From Actinomadura atramentaria DSM 43919 (GTDB lineage Bacteria; Actinomycetota; Actinomycetes; Streptosporangiales; Streptosporangiaceae), in NCBI RefSeq assembly GCF_000381885.1, contig NZ_KB907226.1:54317-118316 (forward strand): 64,000 nucleotides of DNA, given 5' to 3'. Made by a program: the position numbers and the translations under genes. Below, piece by piece: positions 15,654 through 23,976 of this stretch. Numbering within the stretch: the first letter of the stretch is position 1; each line of letters begins with the position of its first letter. The notes under the pieces were generated by a model. The model was not told where the DNA came from. It did not search any database and was given only the letters and a program-made list of their open reading frames with translations.

Positions 15654-16340
15654 TTAGGGGCGGGTGCGCGTCGCGGTGAGGTAGGCGGTGGTCGCGACGG
15701 CCGTCCAGAGGAACAGGTGCAGGGCGGTGCCGGGGAATGCGGCCGTGAACGAGGTGGGGCCGTCGTGGGCTGCCTTCGTCCAGGCGATGACCGGGATGGA
15801 GAGCCATGTCAGGGAGCTGAGGTTCAGCAGGATCACGGCCGTGAGCAGGCACAGGAGGACCAAGACGGAGGTCGCGGCGCGGGGCATGAGCGTCTGGGCC
15901 GTCCAGGCGCCGAGGGCGGTCGCGGCCAGGCAGGCGAGGAAGGTGAGTGCGGCTCCGGCGAGGAGCGCGGATGCGGGGACGTCGGCGTCCATCGCCTGGA
16001 TCAAGGGGAGCGGTAGGACTATGACGGCGAGCGCGAGGTTCGCGATCGACGCGGCGGCGAGGTCGGCGACGTGCGTGCGGCGGGTCGCCATGAAGGACAG
16101 GTCGCGTTGCGCGTCCGGCTGGGTGTTGATCAGGTTTCGGGCGGCGAGTGCCCAGATCGGGAACATGAACGCGGGGACGTCGCCCAGCTCGCCGGTGCCC
16201 AGCCGGAGTCGCACGTCCGGAAGTCCCGCTGGCCATTGGGTCAGGGCCAGGGCCATGAGCAGGACCATCGGGATCACCGCGTAGAGGACGCGGGATGACC
16301 GCAGATAACCGGCCAGGAGGAAACGGATGAGTGCGATCAC
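15654..16340 (-). CDS. ABC transporter permease-like membrane protein
   Basis: This is a 228-residue protein with about six hydrophobic helices, including VLYAVIPMVLLMALALT, IANLALAVIVLPLPLI, ALLAGAALTFLACLAATALG and VLVLLCLLTAVILLNLSSL. No defined family motif is visible. Its GTG start overlaps the stop of the upstream ABC ATPase gene by 4 bases (GTGA), so the two form a transporter pair, probably an exporter of the ABC-2 kind. The basic loop NTQPDAQRDLSFMATRRTHV is the likely cytoplasmic coupling segment. The substrate is unknown. Confidence 0.75.
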   Translation of the reverse strand: MIALIRFLLAGYLRSSRVLYAVIPMVLLMALALTQWPAGLPDVRLRLGTGELGDVPAFMFPIWALAARNLINTQPDAQRDLSFMATRRTHVADLAAASIANLALAVIVLPLPLIQAMDADVPASALLAGAALTFLACLAATALGAWTAQTLMPRAATSVLVLLCLLTAVILLNLSSLTWLSIPVIAWTKAAHDGPTSFTAAFPGTALHLFLWTAVATTAYLTATRTRP

Positions 16341-17293
16341 GGCAGTCTCCGGACGCGGTGGCCGTCGGCGCGCAGGCGCGTTTCGAGGGCGTCCGCCTCC
16401 CTGGTGGCGACCGTCACTTCGAGGATGGTCTGCTCCTCCTGCTTAGCGGACGCGTCCGGACGCGTGGGGTCTGCGGGCCTTGCTCGTTGCTCGTTCGGTT
16501 TCCGCGCGCCGGGTGCGGTCACCGCAGCGGTGTCCGAGCTGGCGTCGTCGTTCGTTTCCCTCGGATCTGCGGTTTCCCTGGGGACTGCCGTTCCCCTGCG
16601 GTCTGCGGTTTCCCTGGGGTCTGCGTCCTCTGACGTTTTTGGCGGGTGCGCGTCGGGGTTGGCACCGAGCGCGGCGAGAGAGGCATCGAGCGCGGCGAGA
16701 GGGGTGACCGTGGCGTTGGCGACGCGGAGGCGGGGGAGGGCGGGGAGGTGGTCCAGGACGCGTTGATGGTCGCTGACGATGACGGTCGCGCCGCGTTCGG
16801 CGTGCTCGGTGAGCAGTGCGGGCAGGGCGTCGCGGGTGCGCGCGTCGAGACCGGCGAACGGCTCGTCCAGGATGAGCAGGCCGGGGTCGCCCAGGAAGGC
16901 CTGGGTGAGGCCGATCTTCTGCGCGCTGCCCTTGGAGAGGTCGGGTAGGCGGACGTCCAGAAGGCGCGTGTACTCCAGTCGCTCGGCCCAGTCGGTGACG
17001 ACGTGCTTCGGGACGCGGCGGAGCGCGGCCGCGTGGGCGAGGTACGACCGGACGGTGAACGGCTGGGCGACGGGGAAGCGTTCGGGCGCGTACCCCACGC
17101 GGGCCGGGCGGCCGGTGACCGAGCCGCGCCGAGGTCGGCGCAGGCCCGCCAGGACGCGGAGCAGCGTGGACTTGCCCGAGCCGTTCCCGCCGGTCACCTC
17201 GATGATCCGGCCGGACGGGACGTCGAGGGTCACGCCGCGCAGGACCCAGGGGCCGCGGCGGCGGTAGCGGAAGGCGACATCGTCGAGGCGCAT
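16337..17293 (-). CDS. ABC transporter ATP-binding protein with long variable tail
   Basis: This is a 318-residue protein. The nucleotide-binding domain occupies about 1-200: Walker A GGNGSGKST, a Q-loop region replaced by VGYAPERFP, the degenerate signature LSKGSAQKIGL, Walker B LLILDEPFAGLD, and the switch histidine in VIVSDHQ. A hydrophilic linker of about 80 residues follows, containing near-repeats DPRETADRRGTAVPRETADP encoded by an 18-base tandem repeat. A short beta-rich end (TILEVTVATREADALETRL) closes the protein. It pairs with the overlapping permease gene downstream. The linker probably arose by repeat expansion. Confidence 0.88.
   Translation of the reverse strand: MRLDDVAFRYRRRGPWVLRGVTLDVPSGRIIEVTGGNGSGKSTLLRVLAGLRRPRRGSVTGRPARVGYAPERFPVAQPFTVRSYLAHAAALRRVPKHVVTDWAERLEYTRLLDVRLPDLSKGSAQKIGLTQAFLGDPGLLILDEPFAGLDARTRDALPALLTEHAERGATVIVSDHQRVLDHLPALPRLRVANATVTPLAALDASLAALGANPDAHPPKTSEDADPRETADRRGTAVPRETADPRETNDDASSDTAAVTAPGARKPNEQRARPADPTRPDASAKQEEQTILEVTVATREADALETRLRADGHRVRRLP
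16547..16620. repeat. 18-bp tandem repeat inside the ABC ATPase gene
   Basis: About four 18-base units related to TCTGCGGTTTCCCTGGGG (plus strand) lie end to end. They encode the PRETADP-like repeats of the ATPase linker. The period equals that of the array at 14562-14807 but the sequence differs. Confidence 0.75.
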
Positions 17294-17348
17294 CGCAGCC
17301 GCACGCTAGCGACCGGCGTGTAAGCGGGTCGTCAAGCCGGTTCGGGCG

Positions 17349-17354
17349 GACAAT
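17349..17354 (+). promoter_or_regulatory. -10 box (GACAAT) for leaderless HIT gene
   Basis: GACAAT ends 7 bases before the ATG at 17362. The same hexamer with the same spacing stands before dxr (41023-41028). Confidence 0.5.
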
Positions 17355-17361
17355 GCCGGGC

Positions 17362-17778
17362 ATGACCGACTGCCTGTTCTGCGAGATCATCGCGGGGACG
17401 CGGCCCGCGCACCGCGTCCTCGACGCCCCCGACGCGGTCGCGTTCCTGGACGTCCGGCCGCTGTTCAAGGGGCACACGCTCGTGGTCCCGCGCGTCCACC
17501 GGGAGACGCTGGTCGACCTGCCGGAGGCGGAGGTCGGCCCGCTGTTCGCCCACGCCCGCCGTCTGGCGGCCGCGATGGAGACGGCACTGGACGCGGCGGG
17601 CTCGTTCGTCGCGGAGAACAACCGGATCAGCCAGAGCGTCCCGCACCTGCACGTCCATGTCGTCCCACGCAACCCGAAGGACGGCCTGCGCGGTTTCTTC
17701 TGGCCCCGTCACAAGTACGAGTCCGAGGATGAGGCGGCCGAGTACGCGGCCCGCCTGCGCGCGGCCCTCGAATCCTGA
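17362..17778 (+). CDS. HIT family hydrolase
   Basis: This is a 138-residue histidine-triad protein. MTDCLFCEIIAGTRPAHRVL at the start contains the CxxC of bacterial Hint-type proteins. AFLDVRPLFKGHTLVVPRVH follows, and the catalytic triad motif HLHVHVVPR is near residue 95. Such proteins hydrolyse nucleoside phosphoramidates or AMP-linked substrates; the physiological substrate is unknown. An ATG at 17353 is also in frame, but 17362 is preferred because a -10 box GACAAT ends exactly 7 bases upstream. The gene is divergent from the ABC ATPase gene. Confidence 0.9.
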   Translation: MTDCLFCEIIAGTRPAHRVLDAPDAVAFLDVRPLFKGHTLVVPRVHRETLVDLPEAEVGPLFAHARRLAAAMETALDAAGSFVAENNRISQSVPHLHVHVVPRNPKDGLRGFFWPRHKYESEDEAAEYAARLRAALES

Positions 17779-17920
17779 GCCGCGGGCTGGAGAGCGGCCA
17801 CCCGGTGAGCAGCGGACTGCTGGGCCGCATCCGGCATGAGGCGCGGCGCTCCCACGCTCGACGCGCGCGTTGTGACGCTCGGCAGGTCGCGCGCCCAGAG
17901 GGCTTAGTAAGACGTGGCGA

Positions 17921-18146
17921 GGTCTCTCGGGTCGGCGCGCACTGGTCTGTTCTCGCAGGTCGGGCGGAGGTCCGCGAGTGGAACGGAGCGTGGCGCGGTC
18001 TCCCGGGTCGGCGCGCGTCGGTCCATTTCCGCAGGTCGGGCAGAGGTCTGCGGGTGGAGCGGTGCGTGGTGTGGTCTCTCGGGGTGACGCGCGTGGGTTT
18101 GTTCCCGCAGTCGGGTAGACGTCCGCGAGCGAAACGGGAGCATCAT
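17921..18146. repeat. Three tandem copies of a 76-bp repeat
   Basis: Units start at 17921, 17997 and 18073, each with GGTCTCTCGG or GGTCTCCCGG, and the first two are exactly 76 bases long. Each unit holds an inverted repeat: CTCGC...GCGAG in unit 1 and CCGCAG...CTGCGG in unit 2. One T-A pair in unit 1 becomes C-G in unit 2, which hints at a conserved RNA or DNA hairpin. The third unit is shorter and more divergent. Confidence 0.8.
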
Positions 18147-18589
18147 GGTCACGGTGTCTTGGCTGCTTGCATGATGGGCTTGCTGGGGTCTTCGACGCTC
18201 CACGACGACGATGCGTCCATTGCGAGGGCAGGCTGTGGCACGGGCCTCGGGCTTCCGAGCCGTTGCGTGGGGAGTGCCATCGCGTTGGGGCTGTGACCTG
18301 GCTGACCGCGTCGAGGTCGTCTGCGCGCGCGTCGGGTGGTTCGGTGAAGTTGTGCAGGTCGCGCTTGGGACGTAGACGCGCACGTGACGGATGCTGCGGA
18401 TTTCCTGGCTTCGGCCCGGTGGCTCTGCCACGGAATCGGTGTGGGTGACGCGTCCGGCGCCTCGCCTGCGGGATCAGTGTTCGCGCAAGGATCGCCGGAA
18501 CTCGCGATGTGGGAACCCGGTGCTGCGGGCGGCTGCGGACTCAGTCCGATTGCAGGGGCTCCGGCGCGTGAGTTGGTGTGTGGGTGGGG

Positions 18590-18924
18590 TGGCCCGTGAG
18601 GCCGTCGTCTGTTGAGCGGTGTGTCGTGTGGGCGGCGGGGCCGTTCGGGGTTGTGATCCGTGATGTGCGACGTGGTGTGCGGGTCGGGTGGGGGCGCGCC
18701 TGCGCCGGGGGCGTTCGATGCGGGCGGGGCGCTTTTCGAGGAGCGGCCGGGCAGGGGCGGTTCGGGTGATGGGCCGTGTGGTTGCGGCCGGGTTTCTCGC
18801 GCGGGGCTGGTCTGCGGTGTTCCCGGGGTGGGGCGGTGGTCTCGGGTTTGGCCGAGTGGTCGGGTGGTTGGTGGCGTTGTTTGGGTGGGGTGGGGTTTTG
18901 CTGCCGTGTGGGGGTTCGGGTGGG
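18590..18924 (-). terminator. Possible Rho-dependent termination region
   Basis: In the minus-strand sense the RNA after the DUF1778-like gene is C- and A-rich and almost free of G for long stretches, for example CCCCACCCCACCCAAACAAC. The pattern matches the region after yraN. Composition is the only evidence. Confidence 0.45.
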
Positions 18925-19164
18925 TCAGGTGTTCATGGTCAGGAAGACCGTGAAGGGGGTCAGGTCGGGGTCGGGGAGTGGGGGCGCGATCGTCGCGGCG
19001 TGGGTGTGGAGGTCTCGTTCCGCTCGGTCCAGGGCGGTGGACAGGACGTACTCGGCGACCGTCCAGCCGAGGAGGGCGGCGGCCTCGTGGAGGACCAGGT
19101 GCTGTTCGGGGGAGATGCGGAACTCGACGGACTCGGAGCGGGGAGCGGGAACCGACTCGGGCAT
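18925..19164 (-). CDS. DUF1778-like (TacA-type) antitoxin homologue
   Basis: This is a 79-residue protein. The segment ESVEFRISPEQHLVLHEAAA followed by LLGWTVAEYVLSTALDRAER has the ribbon-helix-helix pattern of DUF1778/TacA antitoxins, in which an N-terminal beta strand binds DNA and the C-terminus wraps the toxin. Known TacA antitoxins pair with a GNAT acetyltransferase toxin, but no such gene lies next to it, so it is an orphan or a solitary regulator. The start at 19164 is fixed by GGAAGGAGACC just upstream. The C-terminal tail (PDPDLTPFTVFLTMNT) is not recognised. Confidence 0.6.
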   Translation of the reverse strand: MPESVPAPRSESVEFRISPEQHLVLHEAAALLGWTVAEYVLSTALDRAERDLHTHAATIAPPLPDPDLTPFTVFLTMNT

Positions 19165-19316
19165 GGCCGGTCTCCTTCCTGGCAGCACCTCAAAATACGA
19201 CGCGCCAGTGCGCGCTGGCATCCCCCGGATGGATGAGTAGCCGGGATTCGAGGGATATGGCGGGAAATGGGATAGTGGCGTCCGGATCGCGTGCTCAACG
19301 GGGACGGGGGTGCAGG

Positions 19317-20555
19317 GTGCAGAACGGCGTTCCCGCGATCGGCCTCCGCGACGTCGCCAAGGCGTTCCCCGGGCGCGGCGGGACGGTTCCCGCGCTGCGC
19401 GGCGTCGACCTGGCGGTCGCGGCGGGCGAGTTCTTCTCGGTGCTCGGCCCGTCCGGCTGCGGGAAGACGACGCTGCTGCGCGTCGTCGCGGGGTTCGAGA
19501 CGCCCGACCGGGGCGAGGTCCGGCTCGACGGCGCGTCCGTGGACGGCGTGCCGCCGGAGCGGCGGGACGTCAACACGGTGTTCCAGTCGTACGCGCTGTT
19601 CCCGCACATGAACGTTTTCGACAATGTCGCGTTCGGGCTGCGCAGGCGCGGCGTCGGGCGCGCGGAGGTCCGCGAGCGCGTCGGGCGGATGCTGGAGGTC
19701 GTCGAGCTGACCGGCCGGGAGAAGGCGCGCCCGGACGCGCTGTCGGGCGGGCAGCGACAGCGCGTCGCGCTCGCCCGCGCGTTGGTGAACCGGCCGCGCG
19801 CCGTGCTGCTGGACGAGCCGCTCGCCGCGCTGGACCTGCGGCTCAGACAGGCGATGCAGGGCGAGTTGAAACGCGTCCAGCGCGAGGTGGGCGTGACGTT
19901 CGTGCTGGTCACGCACGACCAGGGGGAGGCGCTGGCCATGTCCGACCGGGTCGCGGTGATGAATGACGGCCGCATCGAGCAGGTCGGCACACCCCGGGAG
20001 GTCTACGAGCGGCCCCGGACGCGGTTCGTCGCCGGGTTCGTCGGCACGTCGAACCTCATCGCGGGCCGCGTTACCGAATGGAGGCCGGAGGGCGCGGTGC
20101 TGGCGTTCGGCGCGGACGGCCGGGTCGTCGTTCCGGACGCGTCCGCGCGCTCCGGCGAGCCGCTGGAGATCGCCGTGCGGCCGGAGAAGATCGGCATCGG
20201 CCGGGACCGACCGGATGACGCGCGCTGCGCATTGCGGGGCACCGTCGCCGACGTCGGGTACCTCGGCGCGTCCACGACGTACAGCGTCGCGACGGCGGCC
20301 GGGGACGTCGTCGTCTACGCGCAGAACGACGACGCGACCCGCACACCGGCCGCGCGCGGCGACAGGGTTTGGGTCTCCTGGCACCAGCGCCACTCCTACG
20401 CGCTCGACGCCGCCTCGCACGACGACACGAACCCGGACGCCGACCGGCGACCACCGACGCGGTCGGGAGGAGGTCCGGACGGCGCGGTGCGGTCGGATGC
20501 GGAGGCGGACGGGTCGGCGCGGTCCGGTGCGGCGCGCCGGGGTGGTGTCGCGTGA
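19317..20555 (+). CDS. potA: Polyamine-type ABC transporter ATP-binding protein
   Basis: This is a 412-residue ATPase of the PotA/CysA class. The Walker A motif is GPSGCGKTT near residue 45, the Q-loop VFQSYALFPHM, the signature LSGGQRQRVALARAL, Walker B VLLDEPLAALD and the H-loop VTHDQ. The C-terminal TOBE-type regulatory domain includes EIAVRPEKIGI and GTVADVGYLGASTTY. A disordered tail of about 55 residues follows. The start is GTG 19317. The stop overlaps the binding-protein gene by 4 bases (GTGA), making an operon of ATPase, binding lipoprotein and two permeases. Spermidine/putrescine specificity is inferred from the whole operon. Confidence 0.9.
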   Translation: MQNGVPAIGLRDVAKAFPGRGGTVPALRGVDLAVAAGEFFSVLGPSGCGKTTLLRVVAGFETPDRGEVRLDGASVDGVPPERRDVNTVFQSYALFPHMNVFDNVAFGLRRRGVGRAEVRERVGRMLEVVELTGREKARPDALSGGQRQRVALARALVNRPRAVLLDEPLAALDLRLRQAMQGELKRVQREVGVTFVLVTHDQGEALAMSDRVAVMNDGRIEQVGTPREVYERPRTRFVAGFVGTSNLIAGRVTEWRPEGAVLAFGADGRVVVPDASARSGEPLEIAVRPEKIGIGRDRPDDARCALRGTVADVGYLGASTTYSVATAAGDVVVYAQNDDATRTPAARGDRVWVSWHQRHSYALDAASHDDTNPDADRRPPTRSGGGPDGAVRSDAEADGSARSGAARRGGVA

Positions 20556-21706
20556 GGCGGCGGGGGTTTCTTGCGGCGGCCGGAACGGTCATGGCCGCGA
20601 GCGCGTGCGGTGTGAAGGGGCGCGGGAAGGCGCCCGACGCGGACTTCTGGCGCGGCAAGCGCGCCGCCGGAAAGCTGAGCTGGGCCAACTGGCCCGGCTA
20701 CATGCAGGACGACCAGGCGACGATCAAGGCGTTCGAGCGGGACAGCGGCGTCCGGGTGACCTACCGCGAGGTCATCGAGGAGACCGGCCCCTGGTTCGGG
20801 AAGATCCAGGCTCCGCTGGCCGCGCACCAGTCGATCGGTTTCGACCTGATGGTCCTGACGAACGGCATCCAGCTCGAGAAATGCCGCAGGCTCGGATATC
20901 TGGCGCCGCTCGATCACGCCAGGCTGCCGAACTTCGAGAAGTACGCCGGGCCCGGATTCAAGAACCCGTCGTTCGATCCGGGCAACGCGTTCACCGTCCC
21001 GTACGAGTCGGGCGTCACGGGTATCGCGTACAACACGCGGTACGTGAAAGAGGAGATCACGAGCATCGCGCAGCTCTTCGACCCGAAGTACAAAGGCCGC
21101 GTCGGGATGATGAGCGATTCGCAGGAACTCGGTTCGTTCGGCGTTTTCGCGGTCGGCGCGGACCCGGAGAAGAGCACCCCGGACGACTGGCGGCGGGCGG
21201 CCGCGAAGCTCAGGCGGCAGCGTGATGACGGCATCGTCCGCAAGTACTACGAGCAGGACTACGTGGACGCCGTCAGCAAGGGCGAGGTCTGGCTGACGAT
21301 GGCGTGGTCCGGTGACGTCTACACGATGGCCGGGCCGGACGTCGCGTTCGTCGTGCCGGAAGAAGGCGGCACGAGCTGGACCGACAATCTGTGCATTCCC
21401 AGCACCGCCGAGCATCCGGTGGACGCGCTGACGCTCATGGACTGGCTGTACGTCCCCGAGCACAACGCCCCGCTCACCGAGTTCGTCAACTACATCACGC
21501 CCGTCCCGGACACCCGCCGGATCATCCGGGCCGACGCGCAGAAAGCGTCCGGCAAGAAGGCGAAGGAGCTGACCCGCCTCGCCGACAGCCCGCTCGTCTT
21601 CCCGAACGCGGACGAACTGGCGAGACTGCGCCGCTACCGCCGCCTGACGCAGGACGAGGAACCCGTCTACCAGCGCGCGTTCGAGCCCATTCCGCGGGGA
21701 GCGTGA
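20552..21706 (+). CDS. potD: Polyamine-type ABC transporter substrate-binding lipoprotein
   Basis: This is a 384-residue extracellular lipoprotein. The start VRRRGFLAAAGTVMAASACG combines a twin-arginine-like n-region with a lipobox ending in ASAC, so lipidation at Cys20 is likely. The mature part has the PotD fold: GKLSWANWPGYMQ, FDLMVLTNGIQLEKCRRLGY, VPYESGVTGIAYNTRYVKEE, WLTMAWSGDVY and FVVPEEGGTSWTDNLCIP. GTG 20552 overlaps the potA stop. The product should deliver polyamines or related cations to the permeases that follow. Confidence 0.9.
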   Translation: MRRRGFLAAAGTVMAASACGVKGRGKAPDADFWRGKRAAGKLSWANWPGYMQDDQATIKAFERDSGVRVTYREVIEETGPWFGKIQAPLAAHQSIGFDLMVLTNGIQLEKCRRLGYLAPLDHARLPNFEKYAGPGFKNPSFDPGNAFTVPYESGVTGIAYNTRYVKEEITSIAQLFDPKYKGRVGMMSDSQELGSFGVFAVGADPEKSTPDDWRRAAAKLRRQRDDGIVRKYYEQDYVDAVSKGEVWLTMAWSGDVYTMAGPDVAFVVPEEGGTSWTDNLCIPSTAEHPVDALTLMDWLYVPEHNAPLTEFVNYITPVPDTRRIIRADAQKASGKKAKELTRLADSPLVFPNADELARLRRYRRLTQDEEPVYQRAFEPIPRGA

Positions 21707-21713
21707 CGCGCGC

Positions 21714-22571
21714 GTGGCGCGGCGCGGCCGGTTCGCCCCGTACCTGCTCGTCCTGCCGGGCGGGCTGTGGCTCCTGGCGTTCTTCCTGATTCCGATGACG
21801 CTGATGGCGTCGCTGTCCCTGCAGTCGGGCAATCTGATCGACGGGTTCCGCCAGACGTTCCACTGGCAGAACTACCGAGACGGCATCGGCGTGTACGGCG
21901 GCGTCCTGGCGAGGTCTCTCGGCTACGCGCTGGCCGCCACGGTCGCGTGCGCCGTCCTGTCCTATCCGGCCGCCCACTGGATCGCGTTCCGCGCCGGACG
22001 CCACAAGACCCGGTACCTGTTCCTGCTGGTCGTCCCGTACTTCGTGTCGTTCGTGCTGCGGACGTTCGCGTGGCGGCAGGTCCTCACCGACGACGGCCCG
22101 CTGCTCGGCCCGCTGAAGGACCACGGTCTGCTCCCGACGGACTTCCGCGTCCTCGACACCGGCTTCGCCGTGATCGCGGGCCTGACGTACAACTTCCTGC
22201 CGTTCATGGCGCTGCCGATCTACGTCGCGCTGGAACGCGTCGACCGGAGCCTGCCCGAGGCCGCCCGCGACCTGTACGCGGGCCGGGCGGCGGCGTTCGC
22301 GCGCGTCCTGCTGCCGCTGTCGCTGCCGGGCGTGTTCGCGGGCGCGGTCCTGACGTTCGTGCCGATGGCGGCGGACTACGTCAACGCCGAGGTGCTGGGC
22401 GGCCCGGACGACACGATGGTCGGCGGCGTGGTGCGCGCCGAGTACTTCGACAACGGCGCGTACCCGACCGCGTCGGCGCTGTCGTTCACGCTGATGGCGG
22501 TGCTGCTCGTCGCCGTCCTGGCGTACGCCCGCGCGCTCGGCGCCCGCAACGTGCTCGGGGACGCCGCGTGA
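21714..22571 (+). CDS. potB: Polyamine-type ABC transporter permease (PotB class)
   Basis: This is a 285-residue inner-membrane permease with six hydrophobic helices. The first is YLLVLPGGLWLLAFFLIPM. The binding-protein-dependent permease signature, which contacts the ATPase, is present as LPEAARDLYAGRAAAFARVLLPLSLPG in altered EAA-loop form. GTG 21714 lies 7 bases after the potD stop. Its stop overlaps the potC start by 4 bases (GTGA). Confidence 0.9.
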   Translation: MARRGRFAPYLLVLPGGLWLLAFFLIPMTLMASLSLQSGNLIDGFRQTFHWQNYRDGIGVYGGVLARSLGYALAATVACAVLSYPAAHWIAFRAGRHKTRYLFLLVVPYFVSFVLRTFAWRQVLTDDGPLLGPLKDHGLLPTDFRVLDTGFAVIAGLTYNFLPFMALPIYVALERVDRSLPEAARDLYAGRAAAFARVLLPLSLPGVFAGAVLTFVPMAADYVNAEVLGGPDDTMVGGVVRAEYFDNGAYPTASALSFTLMAVLLVAVLAYARALGARNVLGDAA

Positions 22572-23362
22572 TCGGCCGCGCCTACACGTGGCTGCTGCTC
22601 GGCTGGCTGCTGCTGCCCGTCGCGGTGATGGCGCTGTTCGCGTTCAACGACACCGAGAACCGCGGCAACACCCGCTGGCAGGGCTTCACGCTGCGCTGGT
22701 ACCAGCACCTGTTCGACCGGCCCGACCTGACGCGCGCGTTCGCGACGTCCGTCGTGCTGGCGCTCGTCTCGACGGCCGTCGCGACGGTCCTCGGCACGCT
22801 CGCGGGCCTCGCGCTCGGCCGGTACCGGTTCCGGGGGCGCGGCGCGGTGAACGTCGTCGTGCTGATGAGCGTCGCCTGCCCGGAACTGGTGCTCGGCGCG
22901 GCGCTGCTGTCGATGTTCGTGACGCTGAACGTGCCGCGCGGCTTCCCGACGCTCGTCGCCGCGCACGTGCTGTTCTCGCTGGGGTTCGTCGCGGTGACGG
23001 TCCGGGCGCGCGTCGCGGGCCTGGACCCGGCCGTGGACGAGGCCGCCCGCGACCTCGGCGCGGGCCCGTGGGCGCGGTTCCGGCTCGTCACGCTGCCGAT
23101 GATCGCGCCGGGCGTCGCGGCGGGCGCGCTGCTGGCGTTCGCGATGTCGATCGACGACGTCGTCGTCACCGGCTTCACCGGCGGCTCGACCGTCACGTTC
23201 CCGGTGTGGGTGTACGGCGCGACCAAGACGGGCGTGCCGCCGCAGGCGAACGCGCTCGGCACGCTGCTGTTCGCGGCCGGGGCGCTGGCCGCGCTGGCGG
23301 CGTCGCGGCGGCGGCCCCGTCAGTCGTCCGAGCCGAAGATCACCGAGGAGATCTCCAGGTAG
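22568..23362 (+). CDS. potC: Polyamine-type ABC transporter permease (PotC class)
   Basis: This is a 264-residue permease starting VIGRAYTWLLLGWLLLPVAV with about six helices. The EAA loop is VDEAARDLGAGPWARFRLVTLP, and the motif DDVVVTGFTGG is typical of PotC proteins. The C-terminus RQSSEPKITEEISR overlaps by 43 bases the 3' end of the convergent PH-domain gene, so both genes share sequence in opposite senses. It is the last gene of the potADBC operon. Confidence 0.9.
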   Translation: MIGRAYTWLLLGWLLLPVAVMALFAFNDTENRGNTRWQGFTLRWYQHLFDRPDLTRAFATSVVLALVSTAVATVLGTLAGLALGRYRFRGRGAVNVVVLMSVACPELVLGAALLSMFVTLNVPRGFPTLVAAHVLFSLGFVAVTVRARVAGLDPAVDEAARDLGAGPWARFRLVTLPMIAPGVAAGALLAFAMSIDDVVVTGFTGGSTVTFPVWVYGATKTGVPPQANALGTLLFAAGALAALAASRRRPRQSSEPKITEEISR

Positions 23363-23826
23363 AGCTGCTCGGGGTACGGCACGAACCCGATCTCCTTGAG
23401 CGCGTGCCACTGCCCGCTGGTCTGCAGCTCGAAGTCGCCGTAGCCGAGCGTCCGGCCGAGGACCGTGCGGGTCAGCTTGATGTCGTCGACGTGGCTGAGC
23501 GGCGCCATGCCCACGTTGCGGTTGATGATCCCCGACACCGCCATGATCCGGTGCTCGGTGACGAGGAAGAAGTCGATCGACCACGACAGGATCTTCCACA
23601 GCAGGTACCCCAGGGCGATCAGCCAGAGCCACCACACGAGCCAGAGGCCGGTGACCACCGACACCGCGCCGCAGACCAGCAGCGCGCCCACCGCGACCGA
23701 CGCGGCGGGCAGCAGGACCGCGGGGTGCTTGCGCACCGCGATCACCCGGCCCTCGTACGACATGAGGTACTTGTCGATGATCCGCGACTCGGAGTCGCGG
23801 CGGACCATCAGGTCTTGCATATTCAC
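23320..23826 (-). CDS. PH-domain (DUF304/bPH2) membrane protein
   Basis: This protein is about 168 residues long. After a short cytoplasmic start (VNMQDLMVRRDSESRIIDKY) come two hydrophobic helices (LLPAASVAVGALLVCGAVSV and LVWWLWLIALGYLLWKIL). A bacterial PH domain follows, with DFFLVTEHRIMAVSGIINRN, HVDDIKLTRTVLGRTLGYGD and ELQTSGQWHALKEIGFVPYP, the usual bPH2 pattern. The GTG at 23826 has GAGGG upstream; the ATG at 23820 is an alternative. Function is unknown; related proteins act in membrane stress and toxin-related contexts. The 3' end overlaps potC. Confidence 0.85.
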   Translation of the reverse strand: MNMQDLMVRRDSESRIIDKYLMSYEGRVIAVRKHPAVLLPAASVAVGALLVCGAVSVVTGLWLVWWLWLIALGYLLWKILSWSIDFFLVTEHRIMAVSGIINRNVGMAPLSHVDDIKLTRTVLGRTLGYGDFELQTSGQWHALKEIGFVPYPEQLYLEISSVIFGSDD

Positions 23827-23964
23827 GCTGGGCGCACCCTCGTCCGTCCGTGGGGGTAACCACCGTAGCCGACCGCGCGGGACGGGCGGGAGCGGCCGGG
23901 CGGCGGCCGTCCGGTCCCGGCCGGGCCGTTCCCGCGCGGCCTTGTGCGGCTCGGGCCCGCGTCC

Positions 23965-23970
23965 GAAGAT
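23965..23970 (+). promoter_or_regulatory. -10 box (GAAGAT) for leaderless gene at 23977
   Basis: GAAGAT ends 6 bases before the ATG at 23977. It is weaker than the other leaderless candidates. Confidence 0.35.
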
Positions 23971-23976
23971 GGGCGC

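Larger units (their letters stand above)
17779..18924. other. 1.15 kb non-coding region with 76-bp repeats
   Basis: No gene is supported. Three tandem copies of a 76-base unit occupy 17921-18146. From about 18150 to 18580 the sequence is mixed and featureless to me. From 18590 to 18924 the plus strand is strongly G/T-rich, giving a C-rich, G-poor RNA downstream of the minus-strand DUF1778-like gene. Confidence 0.6.

Noticed and set aside
15112..16236. 374-residue minus-strand frame over 15112-16236
   Set aside because: It overlaps the ABC permease gene in another frame and encodes low-complexity Arg/His/Pro text.
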